Source of the DNA: Marsupella aquatica
Lineage: Eukaryota; Marchantiophyta
Direction: 5' to 3'
Assembly: GCA_973895155.1 (NCBI GenBank)
Contig: OZ316896.1
Coordinates: 21,018,001-21,082,000 of the forward strand
DNA length: 64,000 nt
The position numbers and the translations under genes are program-made. Shown here in pieces: positions 35,090-46,380 of the stretch. Position 1 is the stretch's first letter; each line of letters starts with the position of its first letter. The notes under the pieces were generated by a model, which made no database searches, was not told the DNA's origin, and saw only the letters and a program-made list of their open reading frames with translations.

Positions 35090-35600
35090 CTTAATCGAGA
35101 AAGGGTTTCCAATGAGCCTCAGATTGACAAATTTTGTCAAGTTCCATATGAGTTTTTGAATTTGTTTGCCTTTCCAATGAGTGTGAATATAAGAAATTTT
35201 GATCATGGGTTCATGAATTCTTTAGCTTTCCAACATTGAGTCCGACATTGACAAATTTCATGTTAGATTTTGTCACGGTATTAAAGAGATCAGGAGATTT
35301 TCAATCTCTTTAGCTTTCTAATGTGTGACATTGAGATTATTTGTCAATAAATAGAGAGATCATGAGTATCTAAATTTCTCTAGCTTTCCAATGAACCTAA
35401 CATTGATAGATTTTGTTAAGTACTAAGGAGATGATGAGTTTTTACTTTTACTCTAGCTTCCCAATGAGTGTGACCTTGAAAGATTTTATCAAGACATTAC
35501 TAAAGAGGTCATGAGCTTCTAAATCTTGATCTTGAGTTTTCCAATGAATCAAACATTGACAGAGTTTATCAAGTACTAAGGAGATTTATTATTTAGTTTA
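35090..35600. repeat. Degenerate array built on ctttccaatgag
   Basis: About seven units of 55 to 88 bp carry a (t)ttccaatgag-type motif near 35107, 35172, 35227, 35315, 35396, 35459 and 35537. Most are followed by acattgacagattttgtcaa-like sequence, 'ctaaggagat' and a catgagttt block. Heavy divergence shows an old array. Confidence 0.6.
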
Positions 35601-36529
35601 ACAATGTGAAACCAAAGGGGATTTAACTATGTACATTTTTATTCGATTGGTTTTTTCAAACTTACAAACAATTAAAAAATATAAGCATTTTGATATAAAA
35701 CACTGATATATCTTTGACAAACATCAAAATGGTAACTTTGTTTTACTAAATGACATCTCTTTCTTTGTATTTTGGTTTTGTTTACGTTTGATATTTACGG
35801 CATGGCGCCCCAAAATTTACATTGTTTTTGCCACAAACAGGAATTTGCACGTTTGTTATTATTAAAAGTAGGATCGTTCCTGTTTGTGGCTGATTGTGGT
35901 GATGTGGCGCAACCTCATGGCAAAGAATTTGCAAGAGACCCCTAATGGGGGTCCGTAAATATATTCGTTAGTCACAATTTGAGTCAATCCAGATGTGTTA
36001 GAACCCTTGGGATGCATGTGGTGGTAATGTGGTGTTCCCTGTTTTTGCACCGAAACATTTGGGCTGGGAAAGGTATTATAGTGTTTGATTTCAGTGATAA
36101 ATTAATGAGTACACAGTCAAAGTCTAGACACAATCTAAAGCATTCCTGTTTCTAGAACAAAGCGTTTAATAACAATACACGGTACCATTGGTTTTATTGT
36201 GTTGGTGATACTGTCTAATTTTCCAATATGGATAACCAAAGACAGACTAAGGGTTAACCACGGGTCAGGTTCGTTCCTGTAGCAGACATGCATCAGCGTG
36301 TTTGTGTCTTCCGTCAGCATGTAGATTAGGACCTAAACCATGTAAAATACCAGACAATAAACCCACACAATCTGGACATGACTTGTGAAACTAAGGTGAA
36401 AGTAACCATAAAACACCATAACAATACTGAGATTAAGCTCTTCACTACCACTTAAGTGTAAAGTGGGGATGTAGTTAACACCTATTAAAAAACATTCAAT
36501 GATCTGATGCTTAAAGCAAAGAGAGAAGG
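35601..36529. other. Spacer without a recognisable gene
   Basis: AT-rich DNA; only frames of about 60 codons occur and none is recognised. Confidence 0.45.
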
Positions 36530-36845
36530 GATTTGTTTGCGGGGAGAGAATGGAATGAGACTAGGGCGTCTCAATCCTCTTTGTTTTTGTCTCCTGGCAA
36601 TATATCAAGGGGCATTTTCATTGGAAACATTGATGGATGCAAAATGCTTGTCCACACATTTTCATTGGAAAAAAGGGATGGACACAAAGCATCTCAATTC
36701 TCTTTGTTTTGCCTCTCGTGGCAATCAAGGGGCATTTTCCTTGGAAAAAAGTGATGGACACAAAAATCTTGTCCACAAATTTTCACTGGAAAAAAGTTAT
36801 GGACACAAAAATGCTTCTTCACACTCTCCTGATCAAAACAGCTAG
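36530..36845. repeat. Tandem repeats with core ttggaaaaaagtgatggacac
   Basis: Units near 36613, 36660, 36735 and 36780 share cattttc(a/c)ttggaaa, then (g)atggacacaaa, then a cttgtccaca block, at two alternating spacings. A ctctttgttttgcctc-type segment is also duplicated. A related sequence in reverse orientation lies at about 45672-45715. Open frames here are made of repeats and are not taken as genes. Confidence 0.65.
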
Positions 36846-36878
36846 TTTTGGGACATGTCTTTTTTCTGCAGACCTCAA

Positions 36879-37130
36879 GGTTTGAGACCCCCTAATGATG
36901 TCATTAGCTGGATAAACAAAGGATGTGAGGCCTTGATAAAGACCTCTAGTGATGTCATTAGCTTGATAAACAAAGGGTGTGAGGCGTTGATAAAACTAAG
37001 GATGTGAGACAAAGGATGTGAGGCCTTGATAATGACCCTAAGTGATGTCATTAGCTTGATAAACAAAGGGTGTGAGGCCTTGATAAACAAAGGATGTGAG
37101 GCCTTGATAAACAAAGGATGCGAGGCCTTT
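36879..37130. repeat. 24-bp minisatellite with a longer-order repeat
   Basis: The unit is cttgataaacaaaggatgtg plus aggc. It is perfect or nearly so at about 37052-37130 and more scattered from 36910. A longer unit, gatgtcattagcttgataaac, recurs at about 36898, 36953 and 37043. Because 24 is a multiple of three the array reads as an INKGCEAL peptide repeat, which I take as an artefact. The segment opens with aaggtttgagaccccctaatg, also found in similar form at 45749-45768. Confidence 0.8.
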
Positions 37131-38197
37131 GTTGGAAAGGGACGGCACGTGATCGAAAGCGGCTATGCCCTTTTGTATGGCGGGTTTTCCAGTCCAGGAG
37201 AGAAAGAACAACATCACAAGCTGACGACGACGAGAGGAAGAGGTCAACACCAAAACTTTCTCACTCTAGATTTACTGTTGCTCTGACTTAGAAAAGGCGA
37301 GAGGTTGAGTAGTGCTTCCTTCTGGCTTTGCCCCAAAACTGGAATGCTGGGACACAGTCATCATCAGAAGCTAGCTACTACTGTATGGATCGGAAGAAGT
37401 CAGTGCATAATGTCATGAGGGAGTCACGGAGCTTGCGTCATTGACTTCGTCCTTCGTCGATCGTATTCTCTACAATCTCGCACTTAATAGTATCGATCTC
37501 GCAATTGATAGTATGGCGGAGAGGTCAGCTACGGGGTCGAGGAACCGAACTTACCCGAGCGGTACTTGACGGAATCGAAGATAGGCACACATCTTGGCAG
37601 CGTTGGTTTGATATCTACTGATTCAAGGCGTTTTAACGAAGAGGCTGGCTTTTTGAGGAAGAGATCCATGCGCGGAATGAGATGAGGTACGAGGTGTCAG
37701 CACGGAAGTCCAGAGGTTGACTCCACAGTTTTCAAAGAAGATCATTCGGATAGAAATCTGGCAGTCCTAAGGTGATCGTGCAAAGATTGACTCGATAAAC
37801 GATCGATAGGATAGATAGCAGGCGGTCAGACGGTGATCGTGGAGAGGTTGACTCGATTGACGATCCATCGGAGAGATATCTGGCAACCACAGCTAATTGT
37901 GGAGACATGCTGTGTGAAGACCTTTTTGGAGCTCACGACGCTGTTCAATCGTGGAGCTCAGCTTTGTGGAGGGACGATGACTTAGGGATGTGAGAAAAAT
38001 TGTTCAAATCATGCGGCCTTTAGACGGAGGAATGAGATAGAAAGTCCGAGCGAACAATTTGAATCCGGGAACCCTAGTCAGTGGAGAAGTGAAGCTCTGA
38101 TCCTCCTCCAGAGAATCCTGGAGCCGCTTCGAACTGGAGATCATGATTAAGAGAGGATTGAAGTTCTGAAACTGAGTTCTGGGGCCTTCTCGAAAAG
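37131..38197 (+). promoter_or_regulatory. Upstream region of the LysM kinase gene, with a 60-70-bp repeat
   Basis: About 1 kb precedes the kinase start codon. At 37711-37910 three degenerate units share (g)agaggttgactcgat, then acgatc, a ggatagatatctgg block and ggtgatcgtgg. The promoter and 5' untranslated region must lie here; no TATA element is convincing. A cttcttcttcttc run lies inside the coding start at about 38260. Confidence 0.4.
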
Positions 38198-40306
38198 ATG
38201 AGTAAGAGAGTAGCGAAGAAGAGGCCGTGCCTGTCGTCAACAGTCATCGTACTAGTGTTCTTCTTCTTCTTCTGCAGCTGTGTACAACTTCTGGAAGCCG
38301 CATGCGAGCCGCAGAACGGCTGCAGCACGGCGTTAGTAGCGTATAGGGTGCAATCAGGAGACAAGCTGGATATTGTGACTGCTCGATTTCAGACCACTAT
38401 AGATGTGGCGAAGTTCTACAATGACATTCAGGATAGCAATTTCATATCCGTGGGGCAGTCTCTTCGTTTCCCGTTTCCATGCGGATGCGTGAACGATCAA
38501 TTGGAACACAGTTTCACGTACATAGTACAGGCAGGCGACAATATCATTGACATTGCGAACGTAGTATTTGAAGGCTTGAGTACAGTAGACTCGATTAAGC
38601 AGGCGAATGGCAATCTAACTATCGACAAAATCTACCCAGGGCAGAATTTACAAGTACCGGTGCAATGCTTCTGTGGGAACCCGAGCGTAGATCCCGATTT
38701 TGGACTGTTTACGACATACCTCGCTGTGTCCACGGACAGCATTTCGGCTCTTGGAAACACATTCAAAACGGACCCCACCCTTATACAGCTCTTTAACCCG
38801 TTGGTCGATTTCAATGGCAGCTCGTTGGCTGGACACACCTTATTCATTCCCAGCACAAATGGAAGGAATGGCACCTATCCCGCGTTTCAATCCAGTGGTG
38901 GGAATGGCACTTATCCCGCGTTTCAATCCAGTGGTGGCGTAAGCAGCTCAAACACAGTGCTCATAGTTTGTGTGTCTGTCTTAGGAGTAGTTGTGCTGTT
39001 CCTGTTCATTCTGGTTCTTTGCCTTTGGTACGCCTTGTTCTCGAGACGGATACAAGCAACCAAAGTCGATCACCATGGCGAAGCAGGTCTTGTCCCAATC
39101 CCGAGTCTGTCGCGAATGCGAAAGTTCTCAGAGGCATTGCGATCAGGGCGATCAGGAATGCTGAAGTTTGCAGGCGACAGTGAAAGCCTTAGCGGACCTC
39201 TTGCGAGTGGATCTCTTGGGAGTGGACCTCTTGGGAGTGGACCTCTTCGGAGTGGACCTCTTGGGCCGAGCCGTCCTTCAGCTGGGCGTTCGGCGCTGTC
39301 AGGATTCACGTTGGACAAATCCGTTGAGTTCTCGTTTGAGGAGCTCGCAGCCGCGACCAAGAACTTCAGCGTTGCGAACAAGATTGGAGAGGGTGGCTAT
39401 GGCTCTGTCTACCTGGCAATTCTTCGAGGCCAGAAGACGGCTGTGAAGAGAATGAATGTGCAAGCGACGCGGGAGTTTCTTTCCGAGCTTCAAATTCTTA
39501 CTCACGTACATCACACTCACTTGGTACAGTTGATTGGATACTGCACGGTGGACTCGCTCTTCTTGATCTACGAATTCGTGGAAAACGGACCACTGGAGCA
39601 ACATCTGCATTGTAGGAATGGTCTTCCACCGTTGTCCTGGACAGCACGTGTACAAATTGCGCTCGATTCTGCGAGGGGGTTGGAATACATTCATGAACAC
39701 ACGAAGCCAACGTACATCCACCGAGATGTAAAGACAAGCAACATTCTTCTCGATAAGAGGCTACGTGCGAAGGTGGCAGATTTTGGTCTGACGAAGCTGA
39801 CGGAGACGGGATTCAGTAGCGTGTCGATTTCAATGTCCAATCCAATGAGATTGGTGGGAACTTTTGGTTATATGTCTCCGGAATACGCTAGATATGGAGA
39901 TGTGTCACCCAAGGTGGATGTGTATTCCTTTGGGGTTGTCCTTTTCGAGATAATCTCTGCGAAGTCGGCAATCGTTAAGACCATGGACTTTTCCGGAGAC
40001 CCAAAGATCCCTGACAAGGAGGGGCAAAGAAGTCTCGTCGGGCTGTTTGAACAGGTTATGAAAGATCCCCATGGACAAGAGGCATTACGGGGACTTGTAG
40101 ATCCTGCTCTAAGTGATTATCCGCTGGAATCTGCATGGAAGATGGCAGAACTGGCCGCAGATTGTACTCAAGACAATCCTGAGCTAAGGCCTTCCATGCG
40201 TACTATAGTGGTAGAATTGATGACATTATCATCCACCACAAATCAGTGGGACATAGGCTCATTCGGAAGAGGTGCGGTCATACCGGGGTTGATGTCTGGC
40301 CGGTAG
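38198..40306 (+). CDS. LysM receptor-like kinase (CERK1/LYK class), single exon
   Basis: Receptors of this class bind chitin or related N-acetylglucosamine oligomers at the plasma membrane and signal through an active kinase. The 702-residue frame has a signal peptide (hydrophobic about 14-31) and cysteines C36, C42, C95, C97, C157 and C159 with the two C-x-C spacers that separate three LysM domains (about 48-92, 107-155, 173-219). A membrane segment follows at about 254-280 and a kinase at about 395-675. The kinase has GEGGYG (397-402), AVK with Lys417, Glu430, HRD (508-510), DFG (528-530) and SPE, so all catalytic residues are present. The juxtamembrane region has SGPLGSGPL-type repeats (332-356). 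The ectodomain ends in a duplicated [12 protein letters not shown]. It lacks introns, unlike most members that I know. The [11 protein letters not shown] segment carries the YAR version of a motif noted in symbiotic relatives. Confidence 0.93.
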   Translation: MSKRVAKKRPCLSSTVIVLVFFFFFCSCVQLLEAACEPQNGCSTALVAYRVQSGDKLDIVTARFQTTIDVAKFYNDIQDSNFISVGQSLRFPFPCGCVNDQLEHSFTYIVQAGDNIIDIANVVFEGLSTVDSIKQANGNLTIDKIYPGQNLQVPVQCFCGNPSVDPDFGLFTTYLAVSTDSISALGNTFKTDPTLIQLFNPLVDFNGSSLAGHTLFIPSTNGRNGTYPAFQSSGGNGTYPAFQSSGGVSSSNTVLIVCVSVLGVVVLFLFILVLCLWYALFSRRIQATKVDHHGEAGLVPIPSLSRMRKFSEALRSGRSGMLKFAGDSESLSGPLASGSLGSGPLGSGPLRSGPLGPSRPSAGRSALSGFTLDKSVEFSFEELAAATKNFSVANKIGEGGYGSVYLAILRGQKTAVKRMNVQATREFLSELQILTHVHHTHLVQLIGYCTVDSLFLIYEFVENGPLEQHLHCRNGLPPLSWTARVQIALDSARGLEYIHEHTKPTYIHRDVKTSNILLDKRLRAKVADFGLTKLTETGFSSVSISMSNPMRLVGTFGYMSPEYARYGDVSPKVDVYSFGVVLFEIISAKSAIVKTMDFSGDPKIPDKEGQRSLVGLFEQVMKDPHGQEALRGLVDPALSDYPLESAWKMAELAADCTQDNPELRPSMRTIVVELMTLSSTTNQWDIGSFGRGAVIPGLMSGR
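38860..38937 (+). repeat. 36-bp in-frame duplication in the receptor ectodomain
   Basis: Two copies of a unit encoding [12 protein letters not shown] (residues 224-247) lie between LysM3 and the membrane segment. Two bases differ at most. Each copy adds one N-glycosylation site (NGT) to the stalk. Confidence 0.9.
39186..39275 (+). repeat. In-frame 15-bp repeats in the receptor juxtamembrane region
   Basis: A unit of the form agtggacctcttggg recurs about five times and encodes SGPL(G/A/R) repeats at residues 332-356, just before the kinase domain. The repeat keeps the frame open and probably forms a flexible linker. Confidence 0.85.
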
Positions 40307-42042
40307 CATTGGGGAACTGAATTGAAAATCGATCGCTTGCTCGGATCACGTGGCATACTGCTATCGAGATTCGACAAAAGCCATAGGTATTCATCCGATT
40401 GAAAATTTAGGTGTTGTGTAAAATAGGGAATGTCTCCGATCGTCAATATATAGAATTTCTAATCTTGTAGCTCGAGGAAAGCAGAATGATATTGGGAGTT
40501 CCCAGTTCACTTGAATCGACAATTTGTTAGGCTACTGATAATCAATCATTTACCCGACGCTACCGATGATGAGCTGCTGGGAAATAGATTTGCTGATCGA
40601 GCTCAACGTGATCGATGTGTCTGATGCCAACCGCCGAAGCAGTAGTGTTTCTGTGCTGGGTTCTGGAAGTGTTGAGAGAAAGTTTAGGAACCTACAGTGT
40701 ACTCAAAGTGATCCCAAAATTCAATTCAAGGGGAATCCTATTGTTGTAATTTCTGTCCATAGTAATACCGTGTACGAGGGTGTGGCCATAAACTCTATAT
40801 CTATTTCCGAGCACAAAGAAAATTTTATACAAAAATGCAGAAGAACAAAAGTGGGTACAGGAACCCATGGGCAAAAGACTCAATCAAGGGGAGGCAACCA
40901 AAGGCTTTGCACCCTACTAATATATTAGCTCCATGCTTTGCAAATTCGTGAGTTTGATTTTGGCTTGAATCACATTAGTGCATCTAAAAAATGCTTCATA
41001 AGTTGCAGATGATGGCTTTTGACCCTAACTCTTTTCCAGGGTTATGTAAAAGTGTTAGTTTTCACTAGCCTCTATAGTGACTTATGGTCATATGACCATC
41101 TTTGACCATCTTTGTGGTAAATAGTTATAGATTATGAATTTGGTATTCCATAACTTCACAGTTTACCCTAATGAGTATCATAACTTATTTAGTCTCCCTA
41201 GTTAAAAAATCTCACACACACTAATAAGGGTGTGACGACAAATCTAAAACAAAAACAATAGGATTGTAATAGTACCAGTAGGGAATTTAGTAGATTGTCA
41301 TTCATTTAGTTACATTTTGATGGTATTTATAGCCTCGTTTTCATTTCATTATACTTCAATTAATAAAGCCTGAATTTCAATTGACATTCATTTTCCATTT
41401 TATATGCTCTTGCAAATATAACTTACTATTGGAAAAATTTGTACTAACTTTTCATAAATTACACATTAATTCAGTGTTCATCACACTATTTGCATGTCAC
41501 TAAAAATAATCTCACTTACTTTAAATTAGAATAACATGTATTTACACTCACTTCTTACTAGCATGGTTTTCACACACAAGAATTATGGTGACATCTTTCA
41601 AAAACCGACATGTGTTTGCAAATACTGTGTGTGAAACTAATTACGCTAATTATCAGTGTTGTTTTGTCTGTTACCTTAAGTAAGCTAAGGTCCATCACGC
41701 GCGAATAAATATAGGGTTTTTTTATTGGGTTTAGTGAATACTTTTAAATTTTTGTTGAAGAACATAGGGTTATTTTAATCCAATTTTGAGAATTATAAGA
41801 ATCATAGGGTTTTAAAATCAAATATGAGAATATTCTTGGAATGTTCTATTAAGTTAAGGGTAAAACAATTCCTAGAAAAAATTTATTGACTTAACTTTTA
41901 GGGTGTTTATTCTCCCAAAACTTCGAGCGTGATATGGGACACCCCTTGGATTGAGGCCCCCGTGGTCCATCAAATTTTGAGGTTTCAACTACTCTATTAG
42001 AGTCATGCCCATGGTCCTTAGTGTTGTAGCCTTTGTTAGACT
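40307..42042. other. Intergenic region without a recognisable gene
   Basis: It starts with the kinase 3' untranslated region. A 120-codon frame at 40566-40928 has no recognisable feature. From 40950 the sequence is strongly AT-rich. Confidence 0.5.
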
Positions 42043-42290
42043 AGGTGGACTGCTTCTTCTTTCAACAAATAATGGTCCGTCGGGTGGTGCATACTAGGTG
42101 CCATACTAGACTTTTTTGAACTTAAATAGAGGTGAGAATATCAAGTACACTAAGTTGTTAGACTCGGGAACCTTAGACTAGGCGGGAGACTAGGTGGACT
42201 GCTTCTTCTTCAACAAATAATGGTGGTTGCGTGCTAGGTGGACTGACTCTCTTTTTTGAACTTAAATAGAGGTGAGAATGTTCAAGTACA
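42043..42290. repeat. Two-unit direct duplication of about 140 bp
   Basis: Both units contain actaggtggactgcttctt, then caacaaataatggt, 'ttttttgaacttaaatag' and 'aggtgagaat' followed by caagtacact. They start near 42043 and 42190; the second lacks an internal stretch. Confidence 0.75.
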
Positions 42291-45200
42291 CTGCTCCATT
42301 TTCGATCAGAGACTCACCTTACCCTCAATCCTCCTTTCCACTCGCACCCTCAACTTCAGTCATACTCCCATAAACATTGTCTAGAGGGTTCCCTCTGAAC
42401 CCAGCTCTAAACTGAATAGCGCTCAATCTCAATTATATGGTTACATTAAATTATTATGATCTAAGCAGTTCCTAATAACTCCCAAGCAAGCCCAAAGAGG
42501 CATGACTTTGTGATAACTCATTTGAGTAGAGATTTATAGGTCTTGGGTTCAACTATTGTGGCTGACTCTTCCCTTTCTATGGGGTTTCACAGATTTCCCC
42601 TTTAAAACAAAATTAAAAATAAACTAAACTCTCAAGCATGCAAAAGTAGAATAGGTATATGCCTGATGGGCTCCCACTACTTCACTTTAGACAGGCTGAG
42701 TGTCTTTCTATTGCAATTATGTGGTTAGATTTGATCATGATCCAAGCCTTTCCAAAGAAACCTCAAAAAATGCAACATTCTAGTAAAGATATATGCTTAA
42801 TATATAGACCCAGAAAGTTTCATTTATCATAGTTTGGACCCTCTAACATTCAGGTGTCTGGTGTCCTCATCAAGGGTCTTATAAGGCCTCCTTTGTACAA
42901 GCAAAAACCAATATGTAATAAAGTATGGGAGAAACTATCACAAACACTGAGTCAAGATGTGCAGATGTGAAAAACCTCAAATGATCAGTCTTCCTTAGTT
43001 AGTAAATGCCATTTTAAGATATGAATCCTATTGCCTCCCTTTCCATCTCAATTTACAACCCCATGGCCAGCCCGGGGGGGCAGCCCTAAACCTTCAGTTG
43101 TTCATTGCCTGATTTGCTGAAGGGCATAGTTGAACTTCGATTGATGCTCCAATGGGTTCATCATAGTTTCTCCCATAGTTTCTCCCATAGTTACAATGCA
43201 CTGAGTTCCAATCCTACAATGGAGGGCTGCACCTTTTAAGATTCTTTACAAGAACACCCTGGGCACACCAAATTAATGTCAAAGGGGATCAAAACCTTGA
43301 TAGACCTGAAATCAAGTACCCAAAATCTAATGGGTTTAGTTGAGGAGGATGGCATACCTCCCTGTTGAGGCATGTTCTTATGGTCCCCCAAGTTTTGTTA
43401 CATTTAAGATGAGGTATATGTTTGATGGACCCCAAACCAAAGTTTTGGCCCCAACCAACCCCATGAGAATTTGGGTGAGTTGATTTAATGTTTATCAACC
43501 CTTTTGGATCACTCATGGGTCCCATCATGTAACATTTTTCATTTTTGGCGTCCATCAAGCATATACCTCAATCAACAGCATCAAGGCATCGTACGTGAGA
43601 CCTGTTGTCGAGTAATTAACCGGGTCCCCTCTATTCTTTCAGATCTCCGAGCGGTGAAAAATTCATTTTGCAAACGATCGGGCACAACGATGGCCTACAG
43701 TGGATCTATCGATGCTGCTACTTGTCGCATGTTATCCACATACGCAGGGAGTTATCCCTGTGACTCCCATCGATCTGCGTGGCCTCCATATCGAGCTCCA
43801 TATGCGCTCGATCATTTCCCATTTTTTTGTATTGTGTATTGCAATTACCTTCATCGATGGCACAGCTGGAGTACGCACGCTAGAAGGTCAGCTAAGCATC
43901 TGTTGAGTAGAAGCAGGTAGAAGCTCCTGCGAGTCTTCCGTGTAGATTCCAGTGGATGATTGGTTGTCGTCAAGAGCAGTATAGGATCTATGAGCCTCTC
44001 GAGCTTCTCGTTTGCAAATCGGGAACCTCGAAATCACACCTTTTTCCAACCAGAATTACAAGACTACTTTGCCACTCCTTGCTACCGCCTCTTGCGTGTG
44101 TGGACGGGCGCTGCTCAAGTGCGTACAATCTCCTTTTTAGTTTGCCGATAGTATCTAAACCAGAACGACCCTGGAGGAGTACACAATCGTGTCAAGTGAC
44201 ACATTCCCAAGATGAGCGAGTTCTCTACAAACAAACTTTGGAGTCCGGACTTATATATCTCTTCCTCGATCGTTTGATCTTTCAGATTTCTTCCATCGTT
44301 CTTGGATTGATGAATTCCCGAGACTTTTTAATATTCATGAATCTTCCAGTCTCCAGTACCAGCTACGCTTACTGGCGATCAAGATTGACACCATTTCCCT
44401 GACTCATTGCAATCTGAATCATCCCATGCAAACACATGATTTGGGTATCAGTATATATATTAATCATCCCCCAGCTATCACAACGATGGCCAAGTCAATT
44501 GGTAGGCTCAGGATTCAAGAGTTTATGAAGAATTCCAGTCTTCAATTTACTGTTCCTGGGCCTGCAGTTTTTCTGTGGTGCCGTCTGAAAATTCAGGTCG
44601 CGGATTAGTCAATTCTCCTCTGCAATTATTACATAAGATCAGAGAAGCTATGCAACTTGCGTTTGAAACTTGAGGTCATGAGATAGCAAGAGAAGGCGGG
44701 CTAGCGCAGCAATCGACGACGATCGATGAACCGGCCGGAGTCCATATCGAGGCAGTCGCGGGAAGTAAACCGAGCAATTCTCATTTGTGTGATCTCAAAA
44801 AATTCTAGGCCGGCGCCATGAAGTCAAAGGTGAGGTGGCAATCAAGCTACAGTCCAGACACATACCTCTTCCTCCTCGCCGCTGCCATCGCACCTGGTGC
44901 CGAGTCTGCTGTCTTCTCTGGTCTATGGTGTGCAGCGGATTGAGGGAAGCCAGCACGGCAACACTTTGGAATGTAGCAAGTTAGGACAAAACCTTTTCAA
45001 TGGCGCCGAACAACAATGGTTCTTCCTCGCAGGGCGGCCACTACGACATTACCACAATCCGCCCGTTCGCGTTCAGCAGCCTTTCCCTGGAGTAAATCGA
45101 CGCCATTGAAGAGCGGATTCTTCGTTGATGGCCTGAACGCCATCGGTGTATCAGCGAATTTGGCACAGCTCTCAGACAGACTTTAAGGTAGAGTCGTCGC

Positions 45201-46050
45201 TCTCTAAGTGCACACTTCACACTCTATAAGTGAAAACCCTGGATAATTGCAAGGTGTCTTGTTCGTTTTTTCCCGGTCGAGTTTGCATTTTGTTAAAGTG
45301 CAAACAGGGCCCCAAAATTTCGCTCTACGATAACTACATGAATGAGAACCCTCGATAAGCGTACATGACCTCTTATGGGATAGGCGCAGGGATTTACAGT
45401 GTAAGGTGGGAGTCGCGAGGAATGCTCACCGACAGTGACAAAGTGAACCATACACACTATAAACCATGGTAATCTTGTTTCGGCTTGGTTAACTATATAC
45501 TCGCAATCTTCAGTGAGTTTCGTGTTTGTTCTCATAGGACCTCTTTTCCATTTACTTGTGTGCTTGTCCTTTCTAGTAAATCTATCCTCATTCTTGTTGC
45601 TTGAATAGGGAGTCTCAAACTTTGAACCTGCAGACACCCAAATCTATCAGTTTCAGTCATGGGTCAGGGAGTGTGTGGACACATATTTTTGTGTCCGCTA
45701 CTTTTTCCTTGGGAATTTGTTGCTAACCACTACCGGAGGCAGACAAGCAAGGTTTGAGACGCCCTAATGAACCAAAAACTTGAAATCCTAAAGATTGCAC
45801 CACATTGACCTCTTTTGTTTTATGTCTGTACTTGCTTTGGCCCTTTCTCTCACACACCTGCCCCTACAAAGAGCGCCCTTTTCTCATAATTAAACCACAC
45901 CTGCCCATGTAAAAGCCCCATTTACTCCTTCACTACTCCTCATTCTTGTCCTATGGTGAACAGTGTCTCAACATAAACTGTGGAGCACTTGCCAAAACAA
46001 GACTGAGCACTCACTGAACCCTACTTTGGGATGGAGGTTTGTGCACAAGC
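42291..46050. other. Intergenic region without a supported gene
   Basis: Frames of 138 to 148 codons at 43504-43920 and 43956-44402 and one of 114 codons at 45293-45637 (minus) match nothing I recognise and overlap other frames. At 45749-45768 the sequence aaggtttgagacgccctaat repeats the start of the array at 36879, and 45672-45715 resembles its neighbour in reverse. A tRNA-B-box-like gggttcaactattgtgg lies at about 42545, a possible SINE remnant. Confidence 0.4.
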
Positions 46051-46067
46051 CGGTGGATTTATGAAAC

Positions 46068-46124
46068 TTGCACTCGGAACCTCATGTGCCGCAATAGAGA
46101 CTGCCACCACTGGGCTACACTCCC
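46068..46124 (-). repeat. Possible tRNA-derived SINE head
   Basis: On the minus strand a box-A-like tagcccagtggtgg (46104-46117) lies 36 bases upstream of a box-B-like ggttccgagtgc (46071-46082). The order and spacing fit an internal RNA polymerase III promoter. The flanking arms do not pair into a tRNA, so a functional tRNA gene is unlikely and a SINE remnant is the better reading. Confidence 0.35.
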
Positions 46125-46360
46125 TAGGATGTCAAATGTGAAACAAATTCTTCACTTATGTGGATCTACCCACTATTAGTAGCATTTGAAAATGTGAAAA
46201 CAGTCTCATATCTTCATCTCTTCTGGGCAATGGGCCCCTAAACCCACAACATCAAATGGTGGGACCCAATAGATACCATTAAATGAGTTTCCCATGCCAG
46301 GAATTCCCATCCCTAAACCCTCACAACCTCCTTTGCTTTTACTCCGTTGCCCAGTAATGG

Positions 46361-46380
46361 TTAAGGGTTTAGGGTTTGAC
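46361..46380. repeat. Short interstitial telomere-like motif
   Basis: The sequence ggttaagggtttagggtttg holds two TTTAGGG-type units in tandem, the plant telomeric repeat. A single short tract like this may be a telo-box regulatory motif or chance. Confidence 0.4.

Noticed and set aside
36879-37130. Peptide repeat INKGCEAL and possible CRISPR-like array
   Set aside because: The unit is a contiguous 24-bp minisatellite without spacers in a eukaryotic genome, so it is neither a CRISPR array nor good evidence of a protein.
43504-44402. 138- and 148-codon frames
   Set aside because: Unrecognised, overlapping in different frames and without conserved-looking blocks.
44890-45110. Possible gene fragment with QGGHYDITTIRPFAFS
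   Set aside because: The stretch looked protein-like for about 25 codons but has no extending frame, splice partners or family match.
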